Position numbers and translations under genes: made by a program
Part shown: positions 44,625-53,477 of the stretch, piece after piece
Position numbering within the stretch: the stretch's first letter is position 1
Layout of the letters: the number at the start of each line of letters is the position of its first letter
DNA from: Planctomycetota bacterium
Lineage (GTDB): Bacteria; Planctomycetota; Phycisphaerae; SM23-33
Length of the DNA: 64,000 nucleotides
Direction of reading: 5' to 3'
Assembly (NCBI GenBank): GCA_022705325.1
Contig: JAKJER010000024.1
Span: 27,736-91,735, forward strand
Notes under the pieces: generated by a model
What the model was told of the DNA's origin: nothing
Seen by the model: only the letters and a program-made list of their open reading frames with translations
The model's database searches: none

Positions 44625-44653
44625 CGTCCATCGGTCCCACAGGCTCCGCCGTT

Positions 44654-45838
44654 TCACATCGCCTGGAGCAGGACTCCCTTCAGCGTCGCCGCGCTCAGCG
44701 GCACGGGGTTGTACCGCATCGAGCTGGACTTCTGGGCGAGTTGGGCGACCTCGTCGGCCGTCGCCTCGTCCAGGCCAAGCGTGCCCAGGGGCGGGATGTG
44801 CAGGTCGCGGGCGAGCGAGTCGCAGAACTCCGCCCCCGCCTCGCCGGCGGCGGATTCATCCAGGTCTGCCCGTCCGCTCAGTGTCCGCCCGATCGTCGCG
44901 TACCGGGCGAGAGAGTGTTTTGCGGCGGCGTCTGTGGTGCGCCGGCGCAGTTCCGCCAGGTTGGCGCGGATGACCGGGCCCAGCAGGGCGGCGCAGACCG
45001 TCCCATGAGGGATGGGCAGCTTGGCCCCCAGCGGGGCAGCCAAGCCGTGTACCGCGCCCAGGCCCGCGTTGGTCAGCGTGATGCCGCTCAGCAGGGCGGC
45101 CAGGGCCATCGCCTCGCGGGCGTCCAGGTCGGCCGGACGCGCATACGCCGCCCGCAGGGCCCAGCCTGCCAGGTACGTGCCCTGAAGCGCCAAGCCGTCG
45201 GTCATGGGGTTGGCATTGGTGGAGGTGTACGACTCGATGAGCTGGCACAACGCGTCCATGCCGCAGCGGGCGGTCACGTCCGGGGGGACGCCCACGCCCA
45301 ATTCCGGGTCAACGATCGCGACGCGGGCCAGCAGATGCTCGCTGCGGATAGAGGCCTTGAAGTTCTTCTCCTTCCACCCGATGACGGCGTTGCGGGTGAC
45401 CTCGGCCCCCGTGCCGGCCGTGGTGGGGATGGCGATCCAGGGGATGGCTGGTCTGGTGATCTTCTTGCCAAGTCCGACGACCTCCATGTAGTCGCCGGCC
45501 CGCCCGCCGTTGGCGACCAGGCCCGCGACGGCCTTGGCGGCGTCGATCGCGCTGCCCCCGCCGAGGCCGATTGCCAGCGTGCAGGCCTCCCGCCTGGCCG
45601 TCGCCAGCGCCCGGTCCACGTCGTCCACCTGCGGCTCGCCTACTTGTTCGACGACCGTGCCGGCCACCCCGGCCTGTTGGAGCATCTCGCCCAGCCGCTC
45701 GGTCAATCCCGCCCGCGCCGCCGACGCGGAGGAGACGATCAGGGCGTTGTCGCCCAGTGTGGCGGCCAACTCGCCCGCGCGGGCGAATTGCCCTCGCCCG
45801 AAGACGATCCGCGGCACGCTGTGGAAGTCGAACATCAT
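44654..45838 (-). CDS. iron-type (group III) alcohol dehydrogenase
   Basis: A 394-residue NAD(P)-dependent dehydrogenase with the family's GGGSAIDAAKAV nucleotide loop and PTTAGTGAEVT motif. Of the usual metal ligands, Asp195 (GMDAL), His264 (VHG) and His278 (IPHG) are present, but the His four residues after the Asp is Gln199, and the catalytic-type His of LAHPLG is Ala268. It may use zinc with three ligands, as glycerol dehydrogenases do, or have altered chemistry. I start at ATG 45838, which has GAAGG upstream; an in-frame TTG lies three codons earlier. A clear terminator follows. Confidence 0.88.
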   Translation of the reverse strand: MMFDFHSVPRIVFGRGQFARAGELAATLGDNALIVSSASAARAGLTERLGEMLQQAGVAGTVVEQVGEPQVDDVDRALATARREACTLAIGLGGGSAIDAAKAVAGLVANGGRAGDYMEVVGLGKKITRPAIPWIAIPTTAGTGAEVTRNAVIGWKEKNFKASIRSEHLLARVAIVDPELGVGVPPDVTARCGMDALCQLIESYTSTNANPMTDGLALQGTYLAGWALRAAYARPADLDAREAMALAALLSGITLTNAGLGAVHGLAAPLGAKLPIPHGTVCAALLGPVIRANLAELRRRTTDAAAKHSLARYATIGRTLSGRADLDESAAGEAGAEFCDSLARDLHIPPLGTLGLDEATADEVAQLAQKSSSMRYNPVPLSAATLKGVLLQAM

Positions 45839-45880
45839 GGCTGTCAACCTTCAACCGGCAACGGTCAGGTCCGCTTCACC

Positions 45881-45928
45881 ATCCGTGTAATTCGTGCAAT
45901 TCGTGGACATCCGTGGGATTCGTGATTC
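45881..45928. repeat. word-like repeat, CCGTGTAATTCGTGCAATTCGTGGA type
   Basis: Five or six near-copies of the word ATTCGTG/ATCCGTG fill the gap between the dehydrogenase and ABM-domain genes, reaching the stop codon of the latter. Confidence 0.55.
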
Positions 45929-46232
45929 AGCCCTCGTTCTCGCCGAAGAAGAGGCTGTTGTGCTTGAGGCCCTGGCGAGGCTCAGCCATCATATCCGCCA
46001 CGGCCGCCTTCCACTTCAGATAGTGATCGGTCTGCTGGTGTCGGGTGAAGTCCTTGGGTTCCAGGTAGGCCTCGTACAGCAGGAACCGCGCAGGGTCCTG
46101 TTCCTGCTGGAGGACGTCGAAGCGGGCGTTGCCCGCCTCCTGCCGGGTAGCGCGGGCGTTGGCCAGGGTGGCCTGGATGAAGGCCTCCACCTGGTCCGCC
46201 TTGACGTGAATGGTAACGGCAACGACGTACAT
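45927..46232 (-). CDS. antibiotic biosynthesis monooxygenase (ABM) domain protein, YgiN-like
   Basis: A 101-residue ferredoxin-like fold protein. MYVVAVTIHVKADQVEAFIQATLANARATRQEAGNARF-type opening, FLLYEAY and the HQQTDHYLKWK segment are typical for ABM/YgiN/LsrG proteins, which act as dimers on quinones, sugars or signalling molecules. GGGGAG precedes ATG 46232. The next gene on the strand is the Fe-type dehydrogenase, with a repeat in between. Substrate unknown. Confidence 0.85.
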   Translation of the reverse strand: MYVVAVTIHVKADQVEAFIQATLANARATRQEAGNARFDVLQQEQDPARFLLYEAYLEPKDFTRHQQTDHYLKWKAAVADMMAEPRQGLKHNSLFFGENEG

Positions 46233-46323
46233 GGCATTCTCCCCGGGCCGGGCGGGCCCGTTGACAGCAGTGTAGGCCGATGGCGAGCGCCACGTCAACC
46301 GATCGAAGGCCCTTGCCCCGGAG

Positions 46324-46357
46324 GATTTTCGATTGTCGATCTTCGATATTCGATTGG
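46324..46357. repeat. word-like repeat, TTTTCGATTGTCGATCTTCGAT type
   Basis: Four near-copies of (T)TTCGAT in the divergent gap between the ABM-domain gene and der. Same word family as 43294-43313. Confidence 0.5.
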
Positions 46358-46442
46358 AGGTGAATTCCGCCGGGCGCCGTGGACGAATTGACAATCCAAG
46401 GCACCAACAACAAACGGTTAACAAGAAGTCCACCGGCCACGA

Positions 46443-46448
46443 TACAAT
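46443..46448 (+). promoter_or_regulatory. TACAAT -10 box of der
   Basis: TACAAT ends ten bases before ATG 46459. TTAACA at 46418-46423 is a possible -35 with a long 19-bp spacer. The leader would be only about three bases. Confidence 0.45.
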
Positions 46449-46458
46449 ATCTCGACTT

Positions 46459-47844
46459 ATGAGTCTTCCAATTGTCGCCATCGTGGGCCGGCCCAATGTG
46501 GGCAAGAGTAGTCTGCTGAACTGCCTGGCAGGCAGGCGGATCTCGATCGTAGACCCCACGCCGGGCGTCACGCGGGACCGCATCTCGGCGCCGGCGGCGG
46601 TAGGGTCCAAGTACGTCGAACTGGTGGACACCGGCGGGCTGGGCATCGTCGACAGCGACGACCTCGGCGAGCACGTCGAGAACCAGATCGGCTTCGCCGT
46701 GCGCCAGGCGGACCTGGTGCTTTTCGTCGTGGACGCCCGCGAGGGGGCCACGCCCCTGGACCAGCTCGTCGCCCAGATGCTCCGCAAGGCCGACAAGCCC
46801 GTCCTGCTGCTGGCCAACAAGGTCGACGAGATCCACCTGGTCAGCGAGATCCACGAGTTCCACAGCCTGGGTTTCGGCGAGCCGCTGGCGGTCTCGGCCA
46901 TCCACCAGCAGGGCATAGCCGAGCTGGGCGAGCGGATCGTCCGGGCCCTGGGCGACGCCGCCGGCGACCGCCCGGTCGAGCCGATGATGAAACTCGCCAT
47001 CGTCGGCAAGCGAAACGCGGGCAAGAGTTCGTTCATCAACGCCCTGGCCGGCGAGGAGCGGGTGATCGTCAGCCAGACCCCAGGCACGACCCGCGACAGC
47101 GTCGACGTCACCTGCCAGATCGACGGCAAGGCCTTCACCCTCATCGACACCGCAGGCTTCCGCAAGCGCAAGAGCCTCGCCGGCGACATCGAGTTCTACA
47201 GCTACCACCGCGCCCAGCGGTCCATCCGCCGCTGCGACGTGGTGGCCATGCTCATCGACGCCTCGGTCAAGGTCAGCCAGGTGGACAAGGACCTGGCCGG
47301 CGAGATCGCAGCGGGCTTCAAGCCCGTCGTCCTGGTGGTCAACAAGTGGGACCTGGCCCAGGGGAGGGTCGTGGGCGAGGACTACCAGGAGTACTTCGAC
47401 AAGACCTTCCCCGAGCTGTCGTTCGCCCCGATCAGCCTGACCTCCGCCACCCAGGGCCTCAACGTCCGCCAGACCATCGAGGTGGCCCGCCAGCTCTTCG
47501 CTCAGGCCTCCACGCGCGTGACGACGGGCCAGCTCAACGCCGCCATCGAGCAGATCCTCCAGGTCCGCGGGCCCAGCCACCCGGTCGGGACCAAGCCGCC
47601 GCGGATCTATTACGCCTCGCAGATCGCCACCAACCCGCCGACCATCGTCTGCTTCGTCAACGACATCCGCAGCTTCACGCCCAACTACCAGCGCTTCCTG
47701 CTCAACCAGCTCCGCACCCGCCTGCCCTTCAGCGAGGTGCCCATCCGCCTGCTCTTCCGCCAGCGACAAAGCGACCCCGAGCGGGCCAAGCGCTTCGCGA
47801 AGAAGGACGAAGAACGCACGGACCGCCGCCGGATGAAAGACTGA
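46459..47844 (+). CDS. der: ribosome-assembly GTPase Der (EngA)
   Basis: A 461-residue double-GTPase. The first G domain begins IVAIVGRPNVGKSSLLN and has DTGGL (G3) and NKVD (G4). The second has IVGKRNAGKSSFIN, DTAGF and NKWD. A C-terminal KH-like domain (~360-440) completes the family architecture. Der is needed for 50S subunit maturation. No Shine-Dalgarno is evident, in line with the promoter box just upstream. The GH127 gene follows after 20 bp, so some read-through is possible. Confidence 0.97.
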   Translation: MSLPIVAIVGRPNVGKSSLLNCLAGRRISIVDPTPGVTRDRISAPAAVGSKYVELVDTGGLGIVDSDDLGEHVENQIGFAVRQADLVLFVVDAREGATPLDQLVAQMLRKADKPVLLLANKVDEIHLVSEIHEFHSLGFGEPLAVSAIHQQGIAELGERIVRALGDAAGDRPVEPMMKLAIVGKRNAGKSSFINALAGEERVIVSQTPGTTRDSVDVTCQIDGKAFTLIDTAGFRKRKSLAGDIEFYSYHRAQRSIRRCDVVAMLIDASVKVSQVDKDLAGEIAAGFKPVVLVVNKWDLAQGRVVGEDYQEYFDKTFPELSFAPISLTSATQGLNVRQTIEVARQLFAQASTRVTTGQLNAAIEQILQVRGPSHPVGTKPPRIYYASQIATNPPTIVCFVNDIRSFTPNYQRFLLNQLRTRLPFSEVPIRLLFRQRQSDPERAKRFAKKDEERTDRRRMKD

Positions 47845-47864
47845 TTTCGAACCGGGAGACTCCT

Positions 47865-50513
47865 ATGATCAAGCTGTCCCTGCGCAGCCTTGCCGTGATC
47901 TGGCTGTTCGCCGCCTCCGCCTCCACCGCCGACAAGCCCGCCGAGCAGCAGGCCAACTTGGCCCTGGTGGCGGAGCCGTCCACCTCTTTCGTTTCCGGAC
48001 ACGAGACGCTCGCGGCCGTCAACGACGGGCATACGCCGCGTCACAGCGACGACAAGAAGCACGGGGCCTACGGCAACTGGAACCGTCAGGGCACGCAGTG
48101 GGTGCAGTACGACTGGTCGCAACCCGTCCGCATTAACAGGATCGACGTCTACTGGTTCGACGACCACCGCGGCGTCCGCCTGCCCAAGGCCTGCCGGCTG
48201 GCCTGGTGGGACGGGCGGAAGTTCGTCCCCGTCGCCAATGCCAAGGGGCTCGGCCTGGCCGCCAACACGTTCAACACCACCACCTTCGACGAGGTTGCCA
48301 CCACGCGTCTCCGCCTGGAGATGGACTCCAACAACGCCTCCACGGGGATCCTCGAGTGGCGCGTGTACGACTCGGGCAACTCGCCCAACTTCGCACCCGT
48401 CGTCGAGGCGGGCGTCGACCGTGTGGCGATCCTCGGCTGCATGACCCACCTGGCCGGCCATGCCCGCGACGACGGCAAGCCAAAGCCCGTCCACCTCCAC
48501 TGGGCCAAGCGGTCCGGCCCGGGCGAGGTGACGTTCGACGACCCCGCGGCAGCCCAGACCGCCGCCGGCTTCTCCGCCTCCGGGCGGTACGTTCTCACCC
48601 TGACCGCCGATGACGGGGCCCTCAAGGCGGCCGACACCGTGCGGGTGGACGTGGAGACGATGCCAGCGGCTGCGCACCTCGAGCCGGTCGGACCGGTCCG
48701 CTACAAGCTCACCAGCCCCCTGTGGCGCCAGCGGGCCAAGGCGATGATCGTCAACTGGATCCCGTACTGCTGCACCAAGATGTCCGACCCGGAGATGCGC
48801 GAGGGCGGGATCATCAACTTCGTCGAGGCGGGCAATAAGCTGGCTGGCCGGCCCCACAAGCCGCAGAAGGGGGCCGTATTCGCCAACGGCTGGGTCTACA
48901 ACACACTCGAGGCCATGTGTCTGGCCCAGATGCTCGACCCGGACGGCGACGTGGAGATCCAAGCCGCCCAGAAGAAGATGAGGGAGGTTATCGACGACTG
49001 GGCGCCCAAGATGCTCAGCGCCCAGGAACCGGACGGCTATCTCCAGACCGCCTACACGCTGTCCGGGCGCAAGCGGTGGACCAACAAGCACGACCACGAG
49101 GGCTACTTGATCGGGTACTTCATCGAGGCGTGCATCGCCCACTATGAGATGACCGGGCGGAAGGATGACCGGATGTACCAAGCTGCCAGGCGGGCGGCTG
49201 ACTGCTGGGTCGCCAACATCGGCCCGGCCCCCAGGAAGTCCTGGTACGACGGTCACCAAGAGCTCAAGATCGCGCTGGTCCGCCTGGCCCGGCTGGTTGA
49301 GCAGGTGGAAGGCGCCGGCAAGGGCAGGCCGTACGTCGAGCTGGCGGCCTTCCTGCTGAGTTGCCGAGGCGAGGGGGACGAATACGACCAGAGCCACGCC
49401 CCCGCCATTCGCCAGTACGAGGCGGTCGGCCACGCCGTGCGGGCGGTCTACCAGTATGCGGGGATGGCCGACCTGGCGATGCAGACCCGCGACCCGGAGG
49501 TCCTGGGCGCGACGCGGTCGATCTGGAACAACCTCGTCCATCGCAAGTACTACGTCACCGGCGGGGCGGGCAGCGGCGAGACATCCGAGGGATTCGGCAA
49601 GGACTTTTCGCTGCCCCACCACGCGTACTGCGAGTCGTGCGCGGGCTGCGGCGAGCTGTTATTCCAGCACCGCATGAACTTGCTGTATCGCGAGGCGAAG
49701 TACGCCGACCTCTACGAGGAGACGCTCTACAATGCGATCCTCGGCGGGATCGACCTGGAGGGGCAGAACTTCACCTACACCAACCCGCTGGACTCCTCGC
49801 ACGGGCGGTACAAGTGGCACGTCTGCCCGTGCTGCGTGGGCAACCTCCCCCGCACCTTGCTGCAACTGCCTGCGTGGACCTACGCGCGGGCAAGTGACGG
49901 CCTGTACGTGAACCTCTTCATCGGCAGCGAGGCCACCATCGACCGCGTCGCCGGCACGAACGTCAAGGTGACCCAGGAGACCGACTACCCTTGGAGCGGA
50001 AACGTCAAGATCACCGTCAACCCCGAAAGACCCACATCCTTCAAGCTCCGCATCCGCATGCCCAGCCGGGCCGTCAGCGAACTGTACAAGGCCGAGCCCG
50101 CCTGCGACGGCATCGTCTCGGTGGCGCTCAACGGCCTGCCCTGCACGCAGCCGACGCGGGACGGCTACGCTGTCTTCGACCGAACGTGGCGGGCCGGCGA
50201 CCGCGTCGAACTGGTCCTGCCCATGCGCGCCCAGAAGGTGACCTGCGACGAGAAGGTCGTCGCCAACCGAGGCCGCGTCGCCTTGCGCGTCGGGCCGCTC
50301 ATCTACAACGTCGAAGCCGTCGACAACGACAATAACCTCGACCGCCCCCTGGCCCGCGACTGCGAGCTGACCACCAAGCATCGCGAGGACCTGCTGGGCG
50401 GGGTGACGGTAATCCAAGGCAAGTTCGCGGACGGGAAGCCCCTGCTGGCGATCCCGAATTACGCCCGAAACAACCGAGGGGGCCGGTCGGTCGTTTGGAT
50501 CAAGGACCAGTAA
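47865..50513 (+). CDS. secreted GH127 family glycosidase (beta-L-arabinofuranosidase-like) with discoidin-like domain
   Basis: An 882-residue exported enzyme: signal peptide (~1-21), F5/8C (discoidin)-like domain (~30-165), an Ig-like region (~175-270), then the alpha/alpha-barrel catalytic domain. The zinc-thiolate site of GH127 is present: Glu590 and Cys592 in YCESCAGC and C654-P-C656-C657 in HVCPCC, where Cys656 matches the nucleophile of HypBA1. The family removes terminal beta-L-arabinofuranose and related sugars. The GH127/GH146 boundary cannot be drawn by eye. It starts 20 bp after der. Confidence 0.9.
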   Translation: MIKLSLRSLAVIWLFAASASTADKPAEQQANLALVAEPSTSFVSGHETLAAVNDGHTPRHSDDKKHGAYGNWNRQGTQWVQYDWSQPVRINRIDVYWFDDHRGVRLPKACRLAWWDGRKFVPVANAKGLGLAANTFNTTTFDEVATTRLRLEMDSNNASTGILEWRVYDSGNSPNFAPVVEAGVDRVAILGCMTHLAGHARDDGKPKPVHLHWAKRSGPGEVTFDDPAAAQTAAGFSASGRYVLTLTADDGALKAADTVRVDVETMPAAAHLEPVGPVRYKLTSPLWRQRAKAMIVNWIPYCCTKMSDPEMREGGIINFVEAGNKLAGRPHKPQKGAVFANGWVYNTLEAMCLAQMLDPDGDVEIQAAQKKMREVIDDWAPKMLSAQEPDGYLQTAYTLSGRKRWTNKHDHEGYLIGYFIEACIAHYEMTGRKDDRMYQAARRAADCWVANIGPAPRKSWYDGHQELKIALVRLARLVEQVEGAGKGRPYVELAAFLLSCRGEGDEYDQSHAPAIRQYEAVGHAVRAVYQYAGMADLAMQTRDPEVLGATRSIWNNLVHRKYYVTGGAGSGETSEGFGKDFSLPHHAYCESCAGCGELLFQHRMNLLYREAKYADLYEETLYNAILGGIDLEGQNFTYTNPLDSSHGRYKWHVCPCCVGNLPRTLLQLPAWTYARASDGLYVNLFIGSEATIDRVAGTNVKVTQETDYPWSGNVKITVNPERPTSFKLRIRMPSRAVSELYKAEPACDGIVSVALNGLPCTQPTRDGYAVFDRTWRAGDRVELVLPMRAQKVTCDEKVVANRGRVALRVGPLIYNVEAVDNDNNLDRPLARDCELTTKHREDLLGGVTVIQGKFADGKPLLAIPNYARNNRGGRSVVWIKDQ

Positions 50514-50529
50514 TACTCACCCGCGGGGC

Positions 50530-53022
50530 TCAATCGTTGGACGCACTCGACCCGGGCGTCGCCAGCTTGCGGAGCTCATAGCCGGCCTTCTCCATGAGGG
50601 GGGGAATCCGCCGGACTTTCTGGCGGGTATATTCCTTAACCGGGTCGGGCAGGTGGTCGTACGAGACGAGGTGCGACGTGGTCTTATTGGGGGAGTCTTC
50701 TTCACCAGCCTTGTATCGCCACCCCTGGAGTCGTCGCTCCCATTTCCACCGGTCGTGCTCCAGGCGAGCTATGAGTTCGACTTCCCCCCGAGTGAATTCG
50801 CGCACTTGCGGAGTCTGCCCTTTCGGGATGGGAGAGAGAACGTACCCCGCCTGCCGCAACGTACGCAGGATTGCGCATGCCTGATCACGATGGGTCATCC
50901 GCAGATCTTCTGGCAAATCCACAAACCCTACCAGTGTTGGATCATTGACCGGCCCGTCGCCCCGAGCTTTTCGTATTTCGACGTATTGGGCATGAATGAG
51001 GCGGGCCAGTCGCTCGATCATCTGCTCGGTGGGGCACGGAGGCTCCTGCAAACGATGGATCTCCCACCCGCAGAAGGCAAGGCCGGCTGGAATATCCAGA
51101 GCCGTCTTGCGGAAGAAGTCCTGGATGGCAGCGGGCAGCCGCTCGAATTCGACGAGGTAGGGCGTGACCAGCAGGATTGGATCGTACCTATCGCCCTGGC
51201 ACCAGCCGTCCCGGGTCCATTCCCGGCAGCATCGTTCATGCTCTTTGCGTGCCAGAAACTCGATTTCCTCGTCCGTGATGTCCGGTGTGAGCGGCGCCCG
51301 CCCTGGCGGGACGGGGCGGACCTCGCATCCGATCGATCGCATCTTGGCGGGAATGTCTGCCGCAGCATCCACACTCCAGCGGGCCCCGAAGACGTCGGGC
51401 GATGCGTCCGCCCACGCTCCGCTCTTCGATTCGCGCTGGTGACGACAACTCTCACGGATTCGCCCGGCGAGTTCTTCAACCAGTTCATTCTCGCTCTCTG
51501 GATCGCTGGTGAACCGCTCTCTTGCCGCCAAGAACAGAAAGTTCTCGCCGTCCACGTGCATCTCGAGTTGCGCGCGGTCCGGCAGGTCCTCCACGGTGAA
51601 TCCACTTCGCCCGGCCAGTCGGCACATCCGGAGAATGGCCTCCATCGAACGGGCACCGTGCCGGTAGTGGGCGACGCGCAGCATGGCGCGCAGTACGCCC
51701 TCATCAATCCGAAGGGTCCTTGTCGAGTCAAACAGCCCGCGGGCAGCGGGCATCAGTTCGAACATCGCGCGAAGGAGCAGCGCGCGACGGATGACGAACC
51801 TGCGGTCGTCAGATGCAGTGGGGTTGGGCCCCTTGAGGTCAATGTGGCCGTGCAAGAGACTGAGGAACTCGGGGCCCTTCACGCGGGCGAATTCGGCTCG
51901 CCCAGTTGAGTCCCCGCCTCGATCGGCGAACTCGGCGTACGAGCAACTCGTCCCCGTGAGGAAGACTAGAATGGCCTGCCCGATCGGGTGATCGCCAACT
52001 CCCTCGCGGAACCTGCCGTCCCGCATAGGACAAAGGAAGTGTCGCAGCCATCCGAGGTGCTCGCCCGATAGGGGAGTGTCGAAGTCCTGGAAGAAGACCA
52101 GCGGCACGTCCCCTTGTAGTGCGAGGTCGCGAACCTGGCGAAATGCTTCAGCCAAATCGCCCGGCTGGCCGAACTGTGTAACGTCTAAGAATACCCGCCG
52201 GACCGGAGCGACCGATCGGGCCGCCTCAGACACTCCATAACGGAGGCCCGCACCGGGCGGTCCGAAGACGGCAATCGACAGGGGACGCCCAGTCCGGGGC
52301 GTGCCCACGAACTCGGCCACTTGCTTCTGAAAGCCAACAAACGCGTCAATCTCGGAGGGTTCGACGGTGCGCATTCTCCCAAACTGCCCCACGCGCATGC
52401 CACGAAGCGCCCAAGGAGACCCGGTGCGAAGGAACTCCTCTGCGGCCAGGATGGGAGCGATCTGCGACCCGTCGTCCCCGGTGGAGCAGCCCGTCAAGGC
52501 CGGCTCGGCTCCTTGTCCGTCCGGCGGCTCATCGGAAGGTCCAAGGCTGGCGTACGTTGCTAGCTCAGGGTGAGACGGCGAGACGGGACGATCCCCGCTG
52601 CTCTGCTCTCCCTTTGCCTGGACGCCCAGCAGCGCTCGGACGGAGTCGGCGAGTCTTTTGAGATGGGCTTCCATGGGAGGTGTAAGGGCGTCCAGCCAGT
52701 GCGTGTTGCTCAGGCAGTACTCCATCGCGCCGGATGGCAGCACATCCTGGATTCGAAGCGGGACGATGATCTTCCCTTTGCTTACGGCCCGCTCAATCTC
52801 TCGACGGACCTGGGGCGACTGGTTGGCATGGGCGGAGAAGACCAGGACCACGACGCGACATGCGCTAATGGCATTGACCAGCGCTTCCCCGTACTCGGCC
52901 CCGGGCAACAAGTCGCGCGGCGCCATCCAGCATCGGACTCGGCGGCCCTCCAGGGTGGCGCACGCCGCGTCGGCGATGGCCTTGTCCTGCGAGGAGTAGC
53001 TCACGAATACGTCATGTGGCAT
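50530..53022 (-). CDS. TIR - ATPase-like - RyR repeat protein, candidate immune effector
   Basis: An 830-residue cytoplasmic protein. A TIR domain (1-~90) opens DVFVSYSSQDK, has WMAPRDLLPG and places Glu75 in SPQVRREIERA where the NADase Glu of SARM1-type TIRs lies. A middle region (~220-490) reads like an AAA/STAND ATPase, with GPPGAGLRYG (254-263) where Walker A should be, but the Lys is Leu260, and VPLVFFQDFD as a Walker B-like strand. The C-terminus carries strong RyR repeats at ~585-660 and ~745-822 (ARLEHDRWKWERRLQGWRY) with weaker related repeats at ~515-575 and ~668-735. TIR proteins often deplete NAD+ on infection; RyR repeats may sense a ligand. That function is inference. Confidence 0.8.
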   Translation of the reverse strand: MPHDVFVSYSSQDKAIADAACATLEGRRVRCWMAPRDLLPGAEYGEALVNAISACRVVVLVFSAHANQSPQVRREIERAVSKGKIIVPLRIQDVLPSGAMEYCLSNTHWLDALTPPMEAHLKRLADSVRALLGVQAKGEQSSGDRPVSPSHPELATYASLGPSDEPPDGQGAEPALTGCSTGDDGSQIAPILAAEEFLRTGSPWALRGMRVGQFGRMRTVEPSEIDAFVGFQKQVAEFVGTPRTGRPLSIAVFGPPGAGLRYGVSEAARSVAPVRRVFLDVTQFGQPGDLAEAFRQVRDLALQGDVPLVFFQDFDTPLSGEHLGWLRHFLCPMRDGRFREGVGDHPIGQAILVFLTGTSCSYAEFADRGGDSTGRAEFARVKGPEFLSLLHGHIDLKGPNPTASDDRRFVIRRALLLRAMFELMPAARGLFDSTRTLRIDEGVLRAMLRVAHYRHGARSMEAILRMCRLAGRSGFTVEDLPDRAQLEMHVDGENFLFLAARERFTSDPESENELVEELAGRIRESCRHQRESKSGAWADASPDVFGARWSVDAAADIPAKMRSIGCEVRPVPPGRAPLTPDITDEEIEFLARKEHERCCREWTRDGWCQGDRYDPILLVTPYLVEFERLPAAIQDFFRKTALDIPAGLAFCGWEIHRLQEPPCPTEQMIERLARLIHAQYVEIRKARGDGPVNDPTLVGFVDLPEDLRMTHRDQACAILRTLRQAGYVLSPIPKGQTPQVREFTRGEVELIARLEHDRWKWERRLQGWRYKAGEEDSPNKTTSHLVSYDHLPDPVKEYTRQKVRRIPPLMEKAGYELRKLATPGSSASND

Positions 53023-53477
53023 GCGGCGTCTCTCGTTTCGTTACCGATGTCGGTGCCGGACAGTGAAGTCGCTCACGTTCGCTGGTTGTTGGTCAGGTTG
53101 TGGCCTCTCTCTCCCTGATTCCTCGTGACCACAACTGAGAACATCCGCGCTCTTACGAATCTCTCTTCCTGTTGCTCGCGGCAACGTCTGCCGGGAGCAT
53201 TGTACCCCGAGCGAGTCCCCTTGCAAGCACGGGCCTACCGGTCGAGTTGCCTGGTGGTCTGACCGTCGTTCCGGGTGAGTTTCACAGCGGCTCCGGGGTG
53301 AAGGCCTGCTGTGCTGGCCAGGTGTCGTGAGCTGGGAACCATGCGCCCGCTCCGGGCTGACTACGGCCCCGCTAGCTCCCAGGACTCGGGGAATGCAGAG
53401 GGCACGGGCTTTCCCTCGTTGCGGCCGGTCGTCGGGCGCGGTATCTTCGCCGGCGCGAGATTCAAGGAGATTCACCC
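53023..53477. other. 455-bp divergent gap upstream of the TIR-RyR gene and the uronate isomerase gene
   Basis: It holds a -35/-10 promoter for the TIR-RyR gene (53199-53226), a small hairpin GTTGC-N5-GCAAC (53171-53185) just downstream of it, and a leader of about 170 bases. A 144-codon minus-strand open frame (53041-53475) has Arg/Pro/Ser-rich composition and no domain, and I do not call it. Confidence 0.55.
53199..53226 (-). promoter_or_regulatory. sigma-70-type promoter of the TIR-RyR gene
   Basis: On the minus strand, TTGCAA (53226-53221), a 16-bp spacer and TACAAT (53204-53199) match -35/-10 elements at 4/6 and 5/6. Transcription would start near 53192. Confidence 0.5.

Noticed and set aside
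46388..46393. perfect TTGACA upstream of der
   Set aside because: No -10 hexamer at 15-19 bp; the actual -10 box of der lies 50 bp further on.
53041..53475. 144-codon minus-strand frame between the TIR-RyR and isomerase genes
   Set aside because: Low-quality composition (Arg/Pro/Ser), no domain, and it runs through the promoter of the TIR-RyR gene.
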